Assembly (NCBI GenBank): GCA_016711045.1
Contig: JADJTT010000003.1
Span: 372,001-436,000 of the forward strand
DNA: 64,000 nucleotides
Reading direction: 5' to 3'
Origin: Saprospirales bacterium
Lineage (GTDB): Bacteria; Bacteroidota; Bacteroidia; Chitinophagales; Saprospiraceae
In this document: one piece after another, positions 46,363 through 58,327 of the stretch
Position numbering within the stretch: the first letter of the stretch is position 1
How the letters are laid out: each line of letters begins with the position of its first letter
Notes under the pieces: model-generated
What the model was told of the DNA's origin: nothing
Databases searched by the model: none
The model's input: the letters and a program-made list of their open reading frames with translations, nothing else
Program-made: the position numbers and the translations under genes

Positions 46363-46949
46363 GCATCGCCTTTGCGGCGATTGATCTCGTCCCGGATCCT
46401 GGCTGCCTGCTCGTAATCCTCTTTACCGAGCACTTCCTCCAGCATCTTGCTCAGTTCCTCCATCGAGTAGGAATTCAAAGGGGAGGACTTCGGCTTACGG
46501 GCTGGGGTTTTGCGGGGCGCGGTGGAGGCTTCTTCCGTCTCTTCCAATACTACGCCTGCCGCTTCCAGAATGAATTCGTAGGTAAAAATGGGACAATTGA
46601 AACGGACGGCCATAGCCAGCGCATCGGAGGTGCGGGAATCGATCTCGATGACTTCTCCATTCTTTTCACAAATAAGCCGCGCATAGAAAATGCCGTCCAG
46701 CAGGTTATTTATGATCACTTCTTTGAGGTCGACCTGAAATATCTCCATGGCGTTCTTAAACAGATCGTGGGTCAGTGGGCGATTAGGAGACATGCGTTCC
46801 ATGGCAACGGCAATAGCCTGCGCTTCGAAGCCACCAATTACAATGGGCAACCGCCGGACGCCTTCGTGCTCGCCCAATACAACGGCGTAATTATGTGATT
46901 GGGTCACACTATGGGATAAAGCAACAATATCTAACTCGATCTTTTTCAT
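46359..46949 (-). CDS. bifunctional nuclease (DUF151) protein with UVR motif
   Basis: 196 residues from the ATG at 46949, MKKIELDIVALSHSVTQSH. The BFN domain (about 1-135) shows LPIVIGGFEAQAIAVAMERM and IDSRTSDALAMAVR. A Thr/Ala/Pro linker leads to a C-terminal UVR (UvrB/UvrC-like) helix pair EDYEQAARIRDEI. The family cleaves RNA and DNA in plants; in bacteria its role is unclear. Confidence 0.92.
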   Translation of the reverse strand: MKKIELDIVALSHSVTQSHNYAVVLGEHEGVRRLPIVIGGFEAQAIAVAMERMSPNRPLTHDLFKNAMEIFQVDLKEVIINNLLDGIFYARLICEKNGEVIEIDSRTSDALAMAVRFNCPIFTYEFILEAAGVVLEETEEASTAPRKTPARKPKSSPLNSYSMEELSKMLEEVLGKEDYEQAARIRDEINRRKGDA

Positions 46950-47036
46950 CGCCAATTTCAGTTAAATCAACAAACCTCGACCGCTTTTGGAGCGGTTATT
47001 AAGGTACGCAATTATCGTCAATGCGTAAATGACATC

Positions 47037-47824
47037 TTACTTTTTCTCCAATCGTTTGGCCTGGTTCCAAAGGACGTCCATTTCTTCCAGGGTCATTTCC
47101 TTCAGGTTTTTGGGCGCATTTGCCTCAATGTACTCAAACCTTTGTTTGAACTTGATATTAACCCGTTCCAGTGCCGTTTCCGGGTCAATATTCAAAAAAC
47201 GGGCATAATTGATCAGTGAAAACAATACGTCTCCGAATTCTTCTTCCTGATGTCCGTGATCCGTTCCATCCTTTACAGCTGACCGGAATTCGCCGATCTC
47301 TTCCTCAACTTTTTCCAGACATCCTCTGCTTCCGCCCATTCAAAACCGACCTGCGCCGTTTTATCCTGCATCCGGTATGCTTTGATCATGGCCGGCAAAG
47401 ACCGGGGTACGCCCTGCAACACGGATTTTTTTCCTTCCTGAAGCTTCAACTGCTCCCAGTTTTTCTTCACATCTTCTTCTCCATTCACTTTCACGTCCCC
47501 ATAGATGTGCGGATGGCGTTTTATCAGTTTATCGCAAATGCTGTGTAACGCATCAGCCATATCAAAGGCGCCTTTTTCTTCGGCAATTTTGGCGTAGAAA
47601 ACCATATGCAGCAACAAATCGCCTATCTCCTCTTTGATCCCTTCCTGATCTTCCTCCAGAATGGCATCGGCCAATTCATAAGTCTCCTCGATGGTTAGGT
47701 TTCGAAGGGATTCAAAGGTCTGCTTTCTATCCCACGGACATTGCGCACGCAGGTCATCCATGATGTGGAGCAGGCGCGAAAACGCATCGAGCTTTTCTTT
47801 CAGCCGGGCTGTTTTTTCGAGCAT
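47037..47824 (-). CDS. mazG: nucleoside triphosphate pyrophosphohydrolase MazG, frameshifted
   Basis: Two overlapping frames (47824-47273 and 47339-47037) together encode the full MazG of about 262 residues. The first has CPWDRKQTFESLRNLTIEET (catalytic EExxE) and EEIGDLLLHMVFYA, ending VGFEWAEAEDVWKK. The second resumes KVEEEIGEFRSAV and EEEFGDVLFSLINYAR. One base added to the A5 run (plus strand T5 at 47310-47314) restores one frame, W-K-K-V-E-E-E. It hydrolyses damaged or excess NTPs. A real pseudogene cannot be excluded. Confidence 0.9.
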
Positions 47825-47935
47825 TTTGTAATACTTTTGCCTGATCGTCAGGATTGCAAAAATAAACTAATATGGGCGACTCCGCGTTGTATTTACCAAA
47901 CAATTATTCGAAGAGGGCCAGTAAAAAGTAGTTAT

Positions 47936-48139
47936 ATGGAATTCATTTATGTATTGGGGATCATTTTCGTAACCTTTCTCGTGTCTTTTGCGCTCATCAA
48001 TCTGCGTCATATCTTCACGGGCAATGAATTTCGGGGTACTTGTGCCACGAATAACCCCATGCTGAAAAACCAGATTGGAGAATGTACAGTTTGTGGCCGG
48101 AAAGAAGGGGAAGAATGCGCAATGCCTGAGGTAAAGTAG
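47936..48139 (+). CDS. small membrane protein with four C-terminal cysteines
   Basis: 67 residues from the ATG at 47936; a longer in-frame open frame was rejected because it runs back over the mazG start. An N-terminal helix (about 4-24) is followed by FRGTCATNNP and ECTVCGRKEGEEC, giving four cysteines on the presumed cytoplasmic or periplasmic side. Similar small proteins occur in Bacteroidota; a metal-binding or redox role is possible but unproven. Confidence 0.6.
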   Translation: MEFIYVLGIIFVTFLVSFALINLRHIFTGNEFRGTCATNNPMLKNQIGECTVCGRKEGEECAMPEVK

Positions 48140-48166
48140 TACCCTAAACCTAAAAACTGGCGAAGC

Positions 48167-48745
48167 CTAAAGAAAATGTCCCATTAACTCCTGTTTGGCT
48201 TTCAGGTATTTCCAGTTTTCTTTCTTTGGTTGAATGATGATCGGTACCCGGCTCACCAACCGGATGGTTGATCGCTCTATCGCTTCCAGTTTGGTGGGGT
48301 TGTTGGTCAGCAAGTGCACTGCTTCGATACCCAGGTCCTGCAAAATAGCGATTGCAACCTCATAATGCCTGCCATCCACTTCCAGCCCAAGATGCGCATT
48401 GGCGTCCAGGGTATTCATCCCCTGATCCTGAAGGGTATAGGCTTTAAGTTTATTGATGAGGCCAATCCCTCTTCCTTCCTGCCTCAAATAGACCACTACG
48501 CCTCCCTGTTCAGCTGCCAGTTCCATCGCACGGATCAGCTGCTCCCCACAATCACAACGAAGCGATCCAAAAAGATCACCGGTAAGGCACTCTGAGTGAA
48601 TCCGCACTAATACAGGTTTAGAACGGTCTATCCGCTCATGTACAAGTGCCAAATGGGGCATGACATCACTTTGATCTTCCGAAAAAGCGATCATGGAAAA
48701 CTCGCCCCAGGGAGTGGGAATAATAGCTTCAGCTTGCCGTTTCAT
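48167..48745 (-). CDS. ribA: GTP cyclohydrolase II
   Basis: 192 residues, the stand-alone length. The zinc-binding cysteines are in HSECLTGDLFGSLRCDCG, the GTP-binding region is RQEGRGIGLINKLKAY, and the end has TNNPTKLEAI. It makes the pyrimidine precursor for riboflavin from GTP. A DHBP synthase domain is absent and would have to be encoded elsewhere. It ends 27 bp from the convergent small membrane protein gene. Confidence 0.96.
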   Translation of the reverse strand: MKRQAEAIIPTPWGEFSMIAFSEDQSDVMPHLALVHERIDRSKPVLVRIHSECLTGDLFGSLRCDCGEQLIRAMELAAEQGGVVVYLRQEGRGIGLINKLKAYTLQDQGMNTLDANAHLGLEVDGRHYEVAIAILQDLGIEAVHLLTNNPTKLEAIERSTIRLVSRVPIIIQPKKENWKYLKAKQELMGHFL

Positions 48746-48856
48746 ATAACAAAAGTACGGAATTGAGGTGCACTATTGGCACATTGGCTCGTTGTGGAAT
48801 AAACCCCTCGAAGGTTTGTAATGTTTCGGAATCGCCACTTAATTGTGCTCCATCCG

Positions 48857-48895
48857 AAAAAAGCTCCCAACCAATTTTAAAAACTGGTTGGGAGC
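48857..48895 (-). terminator. terminator of the 172-residue secreted protein gene
   Basis: GCTCCCAACCA pairs with TGGTTGGGAGC (11 bp, 11-base loop) and, on the minus strand, is followed by a T6 run. Confidence 0.82.
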
Positions 48896-48917
48896 ATCCA
48901 CAAAGGATTGATAATCA

Positions 48918-49436
48918 TTATCCTCCGTTATTATCCCCGAAACAGGCCGGTTGTACATGCTCGGAAAGCTTACACTGGTATAGTTGGAATATTTCTCCCC
49001 TAGCGGTAAAAGGAAGTTGATACTGCCCGATAAATTGGCTGAGAAAACTGGCCAACGCGTCCGTATCTACATTCCGGGAAGTAGGTTTGAGGTGGAAACC
49101 AATATGGGTGATGGTACCGTCTTCATTAAAAAACACGTGAATCCACGCTTTTACCCCGTTCAATTCAAAGCCGGATTGTTTGGAATACGCTTCAATCTCT
49201 TCGACAAATCCGATCCAAAGATCAAAGGCCTGGGTCATATCGCTGCCACATACATCCAGTAGCGATTTTGAATAATTACCCGTCAGTGCCTCATACTCCG
49301 GCTCATAATCCCCAATGACAAAAACAGGGGGAATTTCTTTTAAGCGCTCTTTCCCCGACTGAGCCAGCAGGGAAACAGCAGTGAGGGCCCAGCACAACAA
49401 GATGGCGCCTCCAATTCGAATGGTACTAGTTTTCAT
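48918..49436 (-). CDS. secreted protein of unknown function
   Basis: 172 residues with signal peptide to about 26 (LTAVSLLAQ). A segment VKAWIHVFFNEDGTITHIGF resembles the end of TonB-like or periplasmic domain strands, but the match is weak. Two cysteines (VCGSD, YQCKL) and a third near the C-terminus (ACFGD) may form disulphides. It has its own terminator. Confidence 0.6.
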   Translation of the reverse strand: MKTSTIRIGGAILLCWALTAVSLLAQSGKERLKEIPPVFVIGDYEPEYEALTGNYSKSLLDVCGSDMTQAFDLWIGFVEEIEAYSKQSGFELNGVKAWIHVFFNEDGTITHIGFHLKPTSRNVDTDALASFLSQFIGQYQLPFTARGEIFQLYQCKLSEHVQPACFGDNNGG

Positions 49437-49523
49437 CGAAACATTTTTAGACTATCGTGAATGGAAAAGTTTTGCACAAAAAGATATGGTAAGTACTGCG
49501 TAAACTAAATAAATTTATGAAAC

Positions 49524-49557
49524 AAGGATGGGCGGCGCTGCCCGCCTGTCCTTTTTT
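49524..49557 (+). terminator. orphan terminator-like hairpin
   Basis: AAGGATGGGCGG pairs with CCGCCTGTCCTT (12 bp with two G-U pairs) and is followed by T5. No gene on the plus strand precedes it in the 88 bp after the divergent start. Confidence 0.5.
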
Positions 49558-49755
49558 ACAAAGTAGTAAGCCTATTTTGTCCAATTGGTTCCGTTAGAAG
49601 ATGAAGGAAATGGAAATTTCCACAGTGCAGGGTCAAAGTGTATAATTTGGAATAACAGTCCGAGTTAAACAGAAGTTCGGTCTCTCCTGGTATTGCGAAT
49701 GGATAGTAAATGAGGCATCTTCGTCGGAAATTTCAGTCGTTTTGGCAAAATACCT

Positions 49756-49785
49756 TTGCAAATGGGGGGTATTGCGCTACTTTGC
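49756..49785 (+). promoter_or_regulatory. possible cvpA promoter
   Basis: TTTG at 49756-49759, a 19-base spacer, then TACTTTG at 49779-49785, one base short of TAnnTTTG. Confidence 0.3.
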
Positions 49786-49834
49786 AGGCGTAAAAACGTC
49801 CTTGAATAAAGCAAAATAAGGATTAACAACGCGT

Positions 49835-50449
49835 ATGGTAATCGACATCATTTTTCTCCTTGCTGCAATTTATGGATTCTACCTGGGATTTACAAAGGGG
49901 ATCATCCGAACGGTCTTCAATGTGCTCTCCATTTTCCTGGGTGTGCTGGGCGCATTTAAATTTGCGCCTGCGGCTACTAAATTTCTGGAAACGGCCTTCG
50001 GCAGCGATAACCCGCTGATGTTTCTGGCAGGGTTCCTCATGTCTTTTGTAGTTACCATGATCTTCATCCGGATGATCGCCCGGGGGCTGGAAGGAGTTTT
50101 AAAAACGGCCAACGTCAACGTCCTCAATCAAGCTGCCGGGGGCGTGCTCCTTTCCCTGGTAATGGTTTTCCTATATAGCCTATTGCTTTGGTTTGGTGAC
50201 ATATCGGGCTTGATGGACAATGTCAAAGAGGATTCATTTACCTATGAGTACCTAGCTGTAATGCCTGCACAGGCCGGAAAGGTCTATGAGTTTCTCAAGC
50301 CCATGATCAAAGACTTCTGGACCGGGTCGGTCAAAGCTATGGACCGGATCAAGGAAATGGGTGTAGAACAGCAAGAAAGCGATCCCAACATTTTTGACAT
50401 CAACGAAGACAATGACACCCCGCCTGCAGCCAAACCTGCTTCTGATTGA
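49835..50449 (+). CDS. cvpA: CvpA family membrane protein
   Basis: 204 residues with four membrane helices (about 2-20, 28-48, 63-85, 100-122). The motifs FYLGFTKGIIRTVFNVLS and AAGGVLLSLVMVFLYS fit the CvpA/colicin V production family, which links envelope stress and biofilm traits in other bacteria. A hydrophilic tail (about 150-204) is poorly conserved. Its end overlaps the start of the glutaminase gene by 38 bp, suggesting translational coupling. Confidence 0.9.
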   Translation: MVIDIIFLLAAIYGFYLGFTKGIIRTVFNVLSIFLGVLGAFKFAPAATKFLETAFGSDNPLMFLAGFLMSFVVTMIFIRMIARGLEGVLKTANVNVLNQAAGGVLLSLVMVFLYSLLLWFGDISGLMDNVKEDSFTYEYLAVMPAQAGKVYEFLKPMIKDFWTGSVKAMDRIKEMGVEQQESDPNIFDINEDNDTPPAAKPASD

Positions 50450-51014
50450 CAATTACGATTCCTTTACCTATAATTTATGGGATTATTTTCTCCGGCTGGG
50501 GGCTTCCTGCCAGGTAATCCGCAATGACCACATCGATCTGGATAGGATAAAAAAGGAAGATTACGATGGCATCGTCTTATCTCCAGGTCCTGAAAAACCG
50601 GAAGATGCAGGATCATTAATGGATTGTGTCAAAGCCTTTCATGATACACTTCCCATATTGGGTATTTGCCTGGGTCACCAGGCAATCGGCGCATTCTTCG
50701 GCGCTTCCCTGGTGAAAGCCGGGCTGCCGGTTCATGGAAAAACATCTCTTATTACCCACCATGGGCATGTCCTTTTTGCAGGACTGCCTCCTCAGTTTTC
50801 CGCCATGCGGTACCACTCTTTGATCCTGGAAGAGCTGCCTGAGGAATTGGAGGGTATTGCCTGGACGGATAATGGAGAGATCATGGCGCTTCAGCACCGG
50901 CAACTTCCACTCGTTGGTATTCAGTTCCATCCCGAATCCATCCTCACGCCCCATGGGCTGGCCATATTACAAAACTGGTTGCGCAGTTCTTTTTCCGGCC
51001 ATTCAGCTTTGTAG
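50412..51014 (+). CDS. class I glutamine amidotransferase (PabA/TrpG type)
   Basis: 200 residues from the ATG at 50412; a TTG upstream would lengthen it without support. It begins LLLIDNYDSFTYNLWDYF and contains GPEKPEDAG, the nucleophile Cys in GICLGHQAIG and the His/Glu pair in QFHPES. It supplies ammonia to an anthranilate or aminodeoxychorismate synthase; the partner subunit is not in the window, so TrpG and PabA cannot be separated. Confidence 0.92.
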   Translation: MTPRLQPNLLLIDNYDSFTYNLWDYFLRLGASCQVIRNDHIDLDRIKKEDYDGIVLSPGPEKPEDAGSLMDCVKAFHDTLPILGICLGHQAIGAFFGASLVKAGLPVHGKTSLITHHGHVLFAGLPPQFSAMRYHSLILEELPEELEGIAWTDNGEIMALQHRQLPLVGIQFHPESILTPHGLAILQNWLRSSFSGHSAL

Positions 51015-51015
51015 G

Positions 51016-51486
51016 TCAGATGGTGCCCCTGTTGTGAAGTCTCCAGACCGAAAGCAGCATGCGGAACGCAAAAATGATGACTGCAATCACACTCCCCACT
51101 CCAAAAAACAGGATTTCAGCCTTGACATAACCGCCAAATTGGGAAATATCTGTCAGTGACAGGCCGGGCATCAGCGTTTGAATACCTTCTTCATCCAAAA
51201 AGGTTTGGAAACCATGGATCTCGCCAATCAAATAGAACACCGAGGGGATACTGGCGAAAAAGAAGAATATTTTAAGGACCTGTTTCCGGGCCAAAAAGGT
51301 GGTGGGAAGCAGGAAAATATATCGGGAAGCCGTAATAAAGACCCAAACAAAGAGGAAATTAGTCCAATAGAAAGGAAATGCTGAAAATTTCACATAGATA
51401 GGAGCAGCCAGGCTCGCAAAGACCAACAGGGTAAACAGGAGCCAGATAAATTCCAGGCGGAGGGCGATTTGGAGCTTTTTTTCCAT
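51016..51486 (-). CDS. four-helix membrane protein of unknown function
   Basis: 156 residues from the ATG at 51486 with membrane helices at about 11-30, 39-58, 69-88 and 119-140. No family recognised. It meets the glutaminase gene tail-to-tail and lies just downstream of the rRNA operon terminator. Confidence 0.6.
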   Translation of the reverse strand: MEKKLQIALRLEFIWLLFTLLVFASLAAPIYVKFSAFPFYWTNFLFVWVFITASRYIFLLPTTFLARKQVLKIFFFFASIPSVFYLIGEIHGFQTFLDEEGIQTLMPGLSLTDISQFGGYVKAEILFFGVGSVIAVIIFAFRMLLSVWRLHNRGTI

Positions 51487-51527
51487 GACCAATTAACAGT
51501 AAATTGAGCAGGTTGTGTTAAACACAA

Positions 51528-51557
51528 ACGCCCGTACAGGGGAACCTGAACGGGCGT
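51528..51557 (-). terminator. rRNA operon terminator
   Basis: ACGCCCGT pairs with ACGGGCGT with an inner CAGG/CCTG stem, 17-46 bp after the 5S end; the following tail on the minus strand is TTGTGTTT. Confidence 0.6.
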
Positions 51558-51573
51558 AGTGATAGAAAAAAAA

Positions 51574-51670
<97 letters not shown>

Positions 51671-51682
<12 letters not shown>

Positions 51683-51830
51683 AAATCTTTGGGCTTTCCT
51701 CATTTCTTCTCGTCCGCCGTAGCGGCAGCGAAGGAGGATAGCCACCAACAAATCTTTGGGCTTTCCTCATTTCTTCTCGTCCGCCGTAGCGGCAGCGAAG
51801 GAGGATAGCCACCAACAAATCTTTGGGCTT
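51671..51830 (-). repeat. 67-bp tandem repeat upstream of 5S rRNA
   Basis: Two identical 67-bp copies (51671-51737 and 51738-51804) and a 26-bp partial third (51805-51830). Each copy carries the first 12 bases of 5S preceded by the palindromic core GCCGCTACGGCGG. Confidence 0.95.
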
Positions 51831-51984
51831 GCCCCATGTCTGCGGTCCGCCCGTATCTTTTGTGATTAACAAGTTGTTGAGTTAATAAGTTATTTTTCAA
51901 TAACTTATCAACTCATTAACTCATTATCATGACATCTGATTTGGAATAGTCTTACTCGATTTTTACACCCAAGCGCTCTTGCAA
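51683..51984 (-). other. 23S-5S spacer
   Basis: About 300 bp with no gene. It holds the tandem repeat and, at 51878-51915, a long imperfect hairpin (TGAGTTAATAAGTTATT with AATAACTTATCAACTCA) that may be a processing stem. No tRNA seen. Confidence 0.7.
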
Positions 51985-54830
<2,846 letters not shown>

Positions 54831-55129
54831 TGCCTTGTTTTAAACTGTCGCTTCCGCAACAGTTTGCCTTAGCGCTTGATTGTTATTATCGCGCTCGACT
54901 ACTCCAATAATCAGATTGTCAATGAACTTTTCAGGATCCTTTTACCCAGCCTTGCCTCACATTAGCAGTCGCCGGAAAATCCCTTGGTTGATTCGCTGGT
55001 CTCGAACCAGAACTGCTCCATTGAGCAGGCGCCCCAAATGGGCTGAATCATAAAATAAATATTCCATTGAATATTGGGAAAGGAAAAGAACAGAGAATTA
55101 AGCTGCGAGCAGCTTGCCTTTGTGCTCTT
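54831..55129 (-). other. 16S-23S spacer without the usual tRNA-Ile/tRNA-Ala
   Basis: About 300 bp. Neither tRNA-Ile(GAT) nor tRNA-Ala(TGC) is present; only a tRNA-like cloverleaf is seen. Confidence 0.7.
54985..55050 (-). other. 66-base tRNA-like cloverleaf in the 16S-23S spacer
   Basis: Read on the minus strand: acceptor TGATTC/GAATCA followed by ACCA; arm CCCA/GGGG; arm CTGCTC/GAGCAG with a 4-base loop; T-like arm CTGG-TTCGAGA-CCAG. All four stems are perfect or nearly so. The middle arm lacks a 7-base anticodon loop and the whole is about 10 bases shorter than a tRNA, so it is probably a degenerate tRNA or a processing structure. Confidence 0.55.
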
Positions 55130-56655
<1,526 letters not shown>

Positions 56656-56673
56656 ATCTCTTTCGGCCCGTAC

Positions 56674-56753
56674 AGCCGCGACACATCGCGGCTTATAGTA
56701 CAAACCACGACATCGTGGCCTGAAGGACCTTCGAGCCACGACGTGTCGTGGCT
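56674..56753 (-). repeat. hairpin array in the rRNA leader
   Basis: Four consecutive palindromes: AGCCGCGA/TCGCGGCT (56674-56693), CCACGA/TCGTGG (56705-56718), GAAGG/CCTTC (56722-56732) and AGCCACGAC/GTCGTGGCT (56734-56753). The first and last are related in sequence. Confidence 0.8.
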
Positions 56754-56933
56754 CTACATTATTTACGCTGGCATTTGAACCAAGCACTCAAAAGTTCTTG
56801 GATCCGCTCGCTTCTCAATCCTCGTTTAATTCTTATCCTTTCACCAATATGTCAATGAACTCTTTCGGGGAAAAATCCCCTTATCTTGGCATTTCAAGAT
56901 TGCTACTGAAAATCCCCTTTTCGGGACGGACGA

Positions 56934-56964
56934 CAAAGATACAGCGATTTAAACTACTACACAA
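56934..56964 (-). promoter_or_regulatory. rRNA promoter P2
   Basis: Minus strand: TTG (56964-56962), 20-base spacer, TATCTTTG (56941-56934), an exact -7 element, about 280 bp before 16S. Confidence 0.7.
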
Positions 56965-57049
56965 TTTATGTGGCTGTTTTTTTATCCACATCTACTCTTT
57001 CCACGTCTGTTTTTCATCCTTCGTCCATGCTTTCCTTCAAAAGCGGCTG

Positions 57050-57080
57050 CAAATGTAAAAGGCTTTTTGATACCACGCAA
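57050..57080 (-). promoter_or_regulatory. rRNA promoter P1
   Basis: Minus strand: TTG (57080-57078), 20-base spacer, TACATTTG (57057-57050), an exact -7 element, about 115 bp upstream of P2. Confidence 0.7.
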
Positions 57081-57146
57081 TATTTTTTCAAAAAAAAATT
57101 ACTTTTTTTCCTTTCGCTTCCACATCACATCCTCCATTCAAAAACC

Positions 57147-57154
57147 TAATTTTG
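57147..57154 (+). promoter_or_regulatory. possible -7 element of serC
   Basis: TAATTTTG at 57147-57154, 38 bp before the start codon; no good -33 element at 19-20 bp. Confidence 0.35.
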
Positions 57155-57192
57155 CGCTTTACTTTGCCACCATTACCAAAAAGCATAACCTG

Positions 57193-58263
57193 ATGAAAAA
57201 ACACAACTTCAATGCCGGGCCTGCAGTGCTCCCAGCCAGCGTCCTGGAAAAAGCCGCGCAGGCTGTACAGGACATCAACGGAATCGGCCTCTCCCTACTG
57301 GAGATATCCCATCGCAGTCCTGAATTCTCCGCTATTATGGACAAGACCGTTCAACTGGTTAGAGACCTGATGCATGTGGATGAGGGGTATGAAGTCTTGT
57401 TTTTAACCGGTGGCGCCAGCTCTCAATTTTTTATGGTTCCGCTCAACCTCCTTGGACCGGACGAAAAAGCCTGTTACATCGATTCGGGCGCATGGTCATC
57501 CAAAGCCATCAAAGAAACTGGCCGCTATGGAAAACTGGAAGTGATCGCTTCCTCCAAACCGGATGGGTACACCCATATTCCCAAGAACTACTCCATCCCC
57601 ACCGATGCCAAATACCTGCATTTTACCAGTAATAACACCATTTACGGCACGCAATTCCACGCTTTCCCGGAAACTGCCGTACCCCTGGTAGCCGATATGT
57701 CTTCCGATATCATGAGCCGCCCGGTGGATGTGCGCCCGTTTGGGCTTATCTACGCCGGCGCTCAGAAAAATATCGGCCCCGCCGGCACTACGCTGGTTAT
57801 TGTCCGGAAAGACATGCTGGGCACCTTCGAACGGGATATTCCATCCATGCTGGACTACCGCAACCATGCCAGCAACAACTCCTTATATAATACAGCCCCC
57901 GTTTTCCCCATCTTTGTCAGCATGCTCACCCTGCAATGGATCCAAGACCTGGGCGGACTGGAGGCTATGGAGCAAAGGAACCGGGCCAAACAGGAATTGC
58001 TTTACCGGGAGATAGACTCCAACCCGTTATTTAAAGGACGTTGCGTGCCTGAAGACCGTTCCTGGATGAATGTCACTTTTGAGGTGACCCGTCCGGAACT
58101 GGAGGGCGATTTCCTGAAGGCCTGCAAAGATGCAGGAATCGAAGGAATCAAAGGGCATCGGTCAGCCGGCGGGTTCCGGGCTTCGCTATACAATGCGTTG
58201 CCACAGGAGAGCGTACAGGTCCTGGTCGACGTAATGCGCCACTTTTCAGCTATTAACCAGTAA
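57193..58263 (+). CDS. serC: phosphoserine aminotransferase
   Basis: 356 residues from the ATG at 57193; the open frame extends far upstream but MKKHNFNAGPAVLP is the conserved start. Motifs: EISHRSPEF, LFLTGGASSQFF, the PLP-binding Lys in YAGAQKNIGPAG and the C-terminal HRSAGGFRASLYNA. It makes 3-phosphoserine in serine synthesis and a related step in pyridoxal synthesis. It diverges from the rRNA operon. Confidence 0.96.
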   Translation: MKKHNFNAGPAVLPASVLEKAAQAVQDINGIGLSLLEISHRSPEFSAIMDKTVQLVRDLMHVDEGYEVLFLTGGASSQFFMVPLNLLGPDEKACYIDSGAWSSKAIKETGRYGKLEVIASSKPDGYTHIPKNYSIPTDAKYLHFTSNNTIYGTQFHAFPETAVPLVADMSSDIMSRPVDVRPFGLIYAGAQKNIGPAGTTLVIVRKDMLGTFERDIPSMLDYRNHASNNSLYNTAPVFPIFVSMLTLQWIQDLGGLEAMEQRNRAKQELLYREIDSNPLFKGRCVPEDRSWMNVTFEVTRPELEGDFLKACKDAGIEGIKGHRSAGGFRASLYNALPQESVQVLVDVMRHFSAINQ

Positions 58264-58327
58264 AGACGCCATACCTGGCGTCTTTACCCAGGATAATCGC
58301 CATACCTGGCCTCTATATTCATATAGT

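Larger units (their letters stand above)
49437..49834. other. gene-free region before cvpA
   Basis: About 400 bp without a supported gene. It contains a terminator-like hairpin at 49524-49557 with no annotated plus-strand gene before it, and a possible cvpA promoter near 49756-49785. Confidence 0.5.
56656..57192. other. rRNA leader and divergent serC upstream region
   Basis: About 540 bp without a gene. It holds a hairpin array (56674-56753), two rRNA promoters, one exact DnaA-box sequence (TTATCCACA, 56992-57000) and a possible serC -7 element. Confidence 0.7.
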
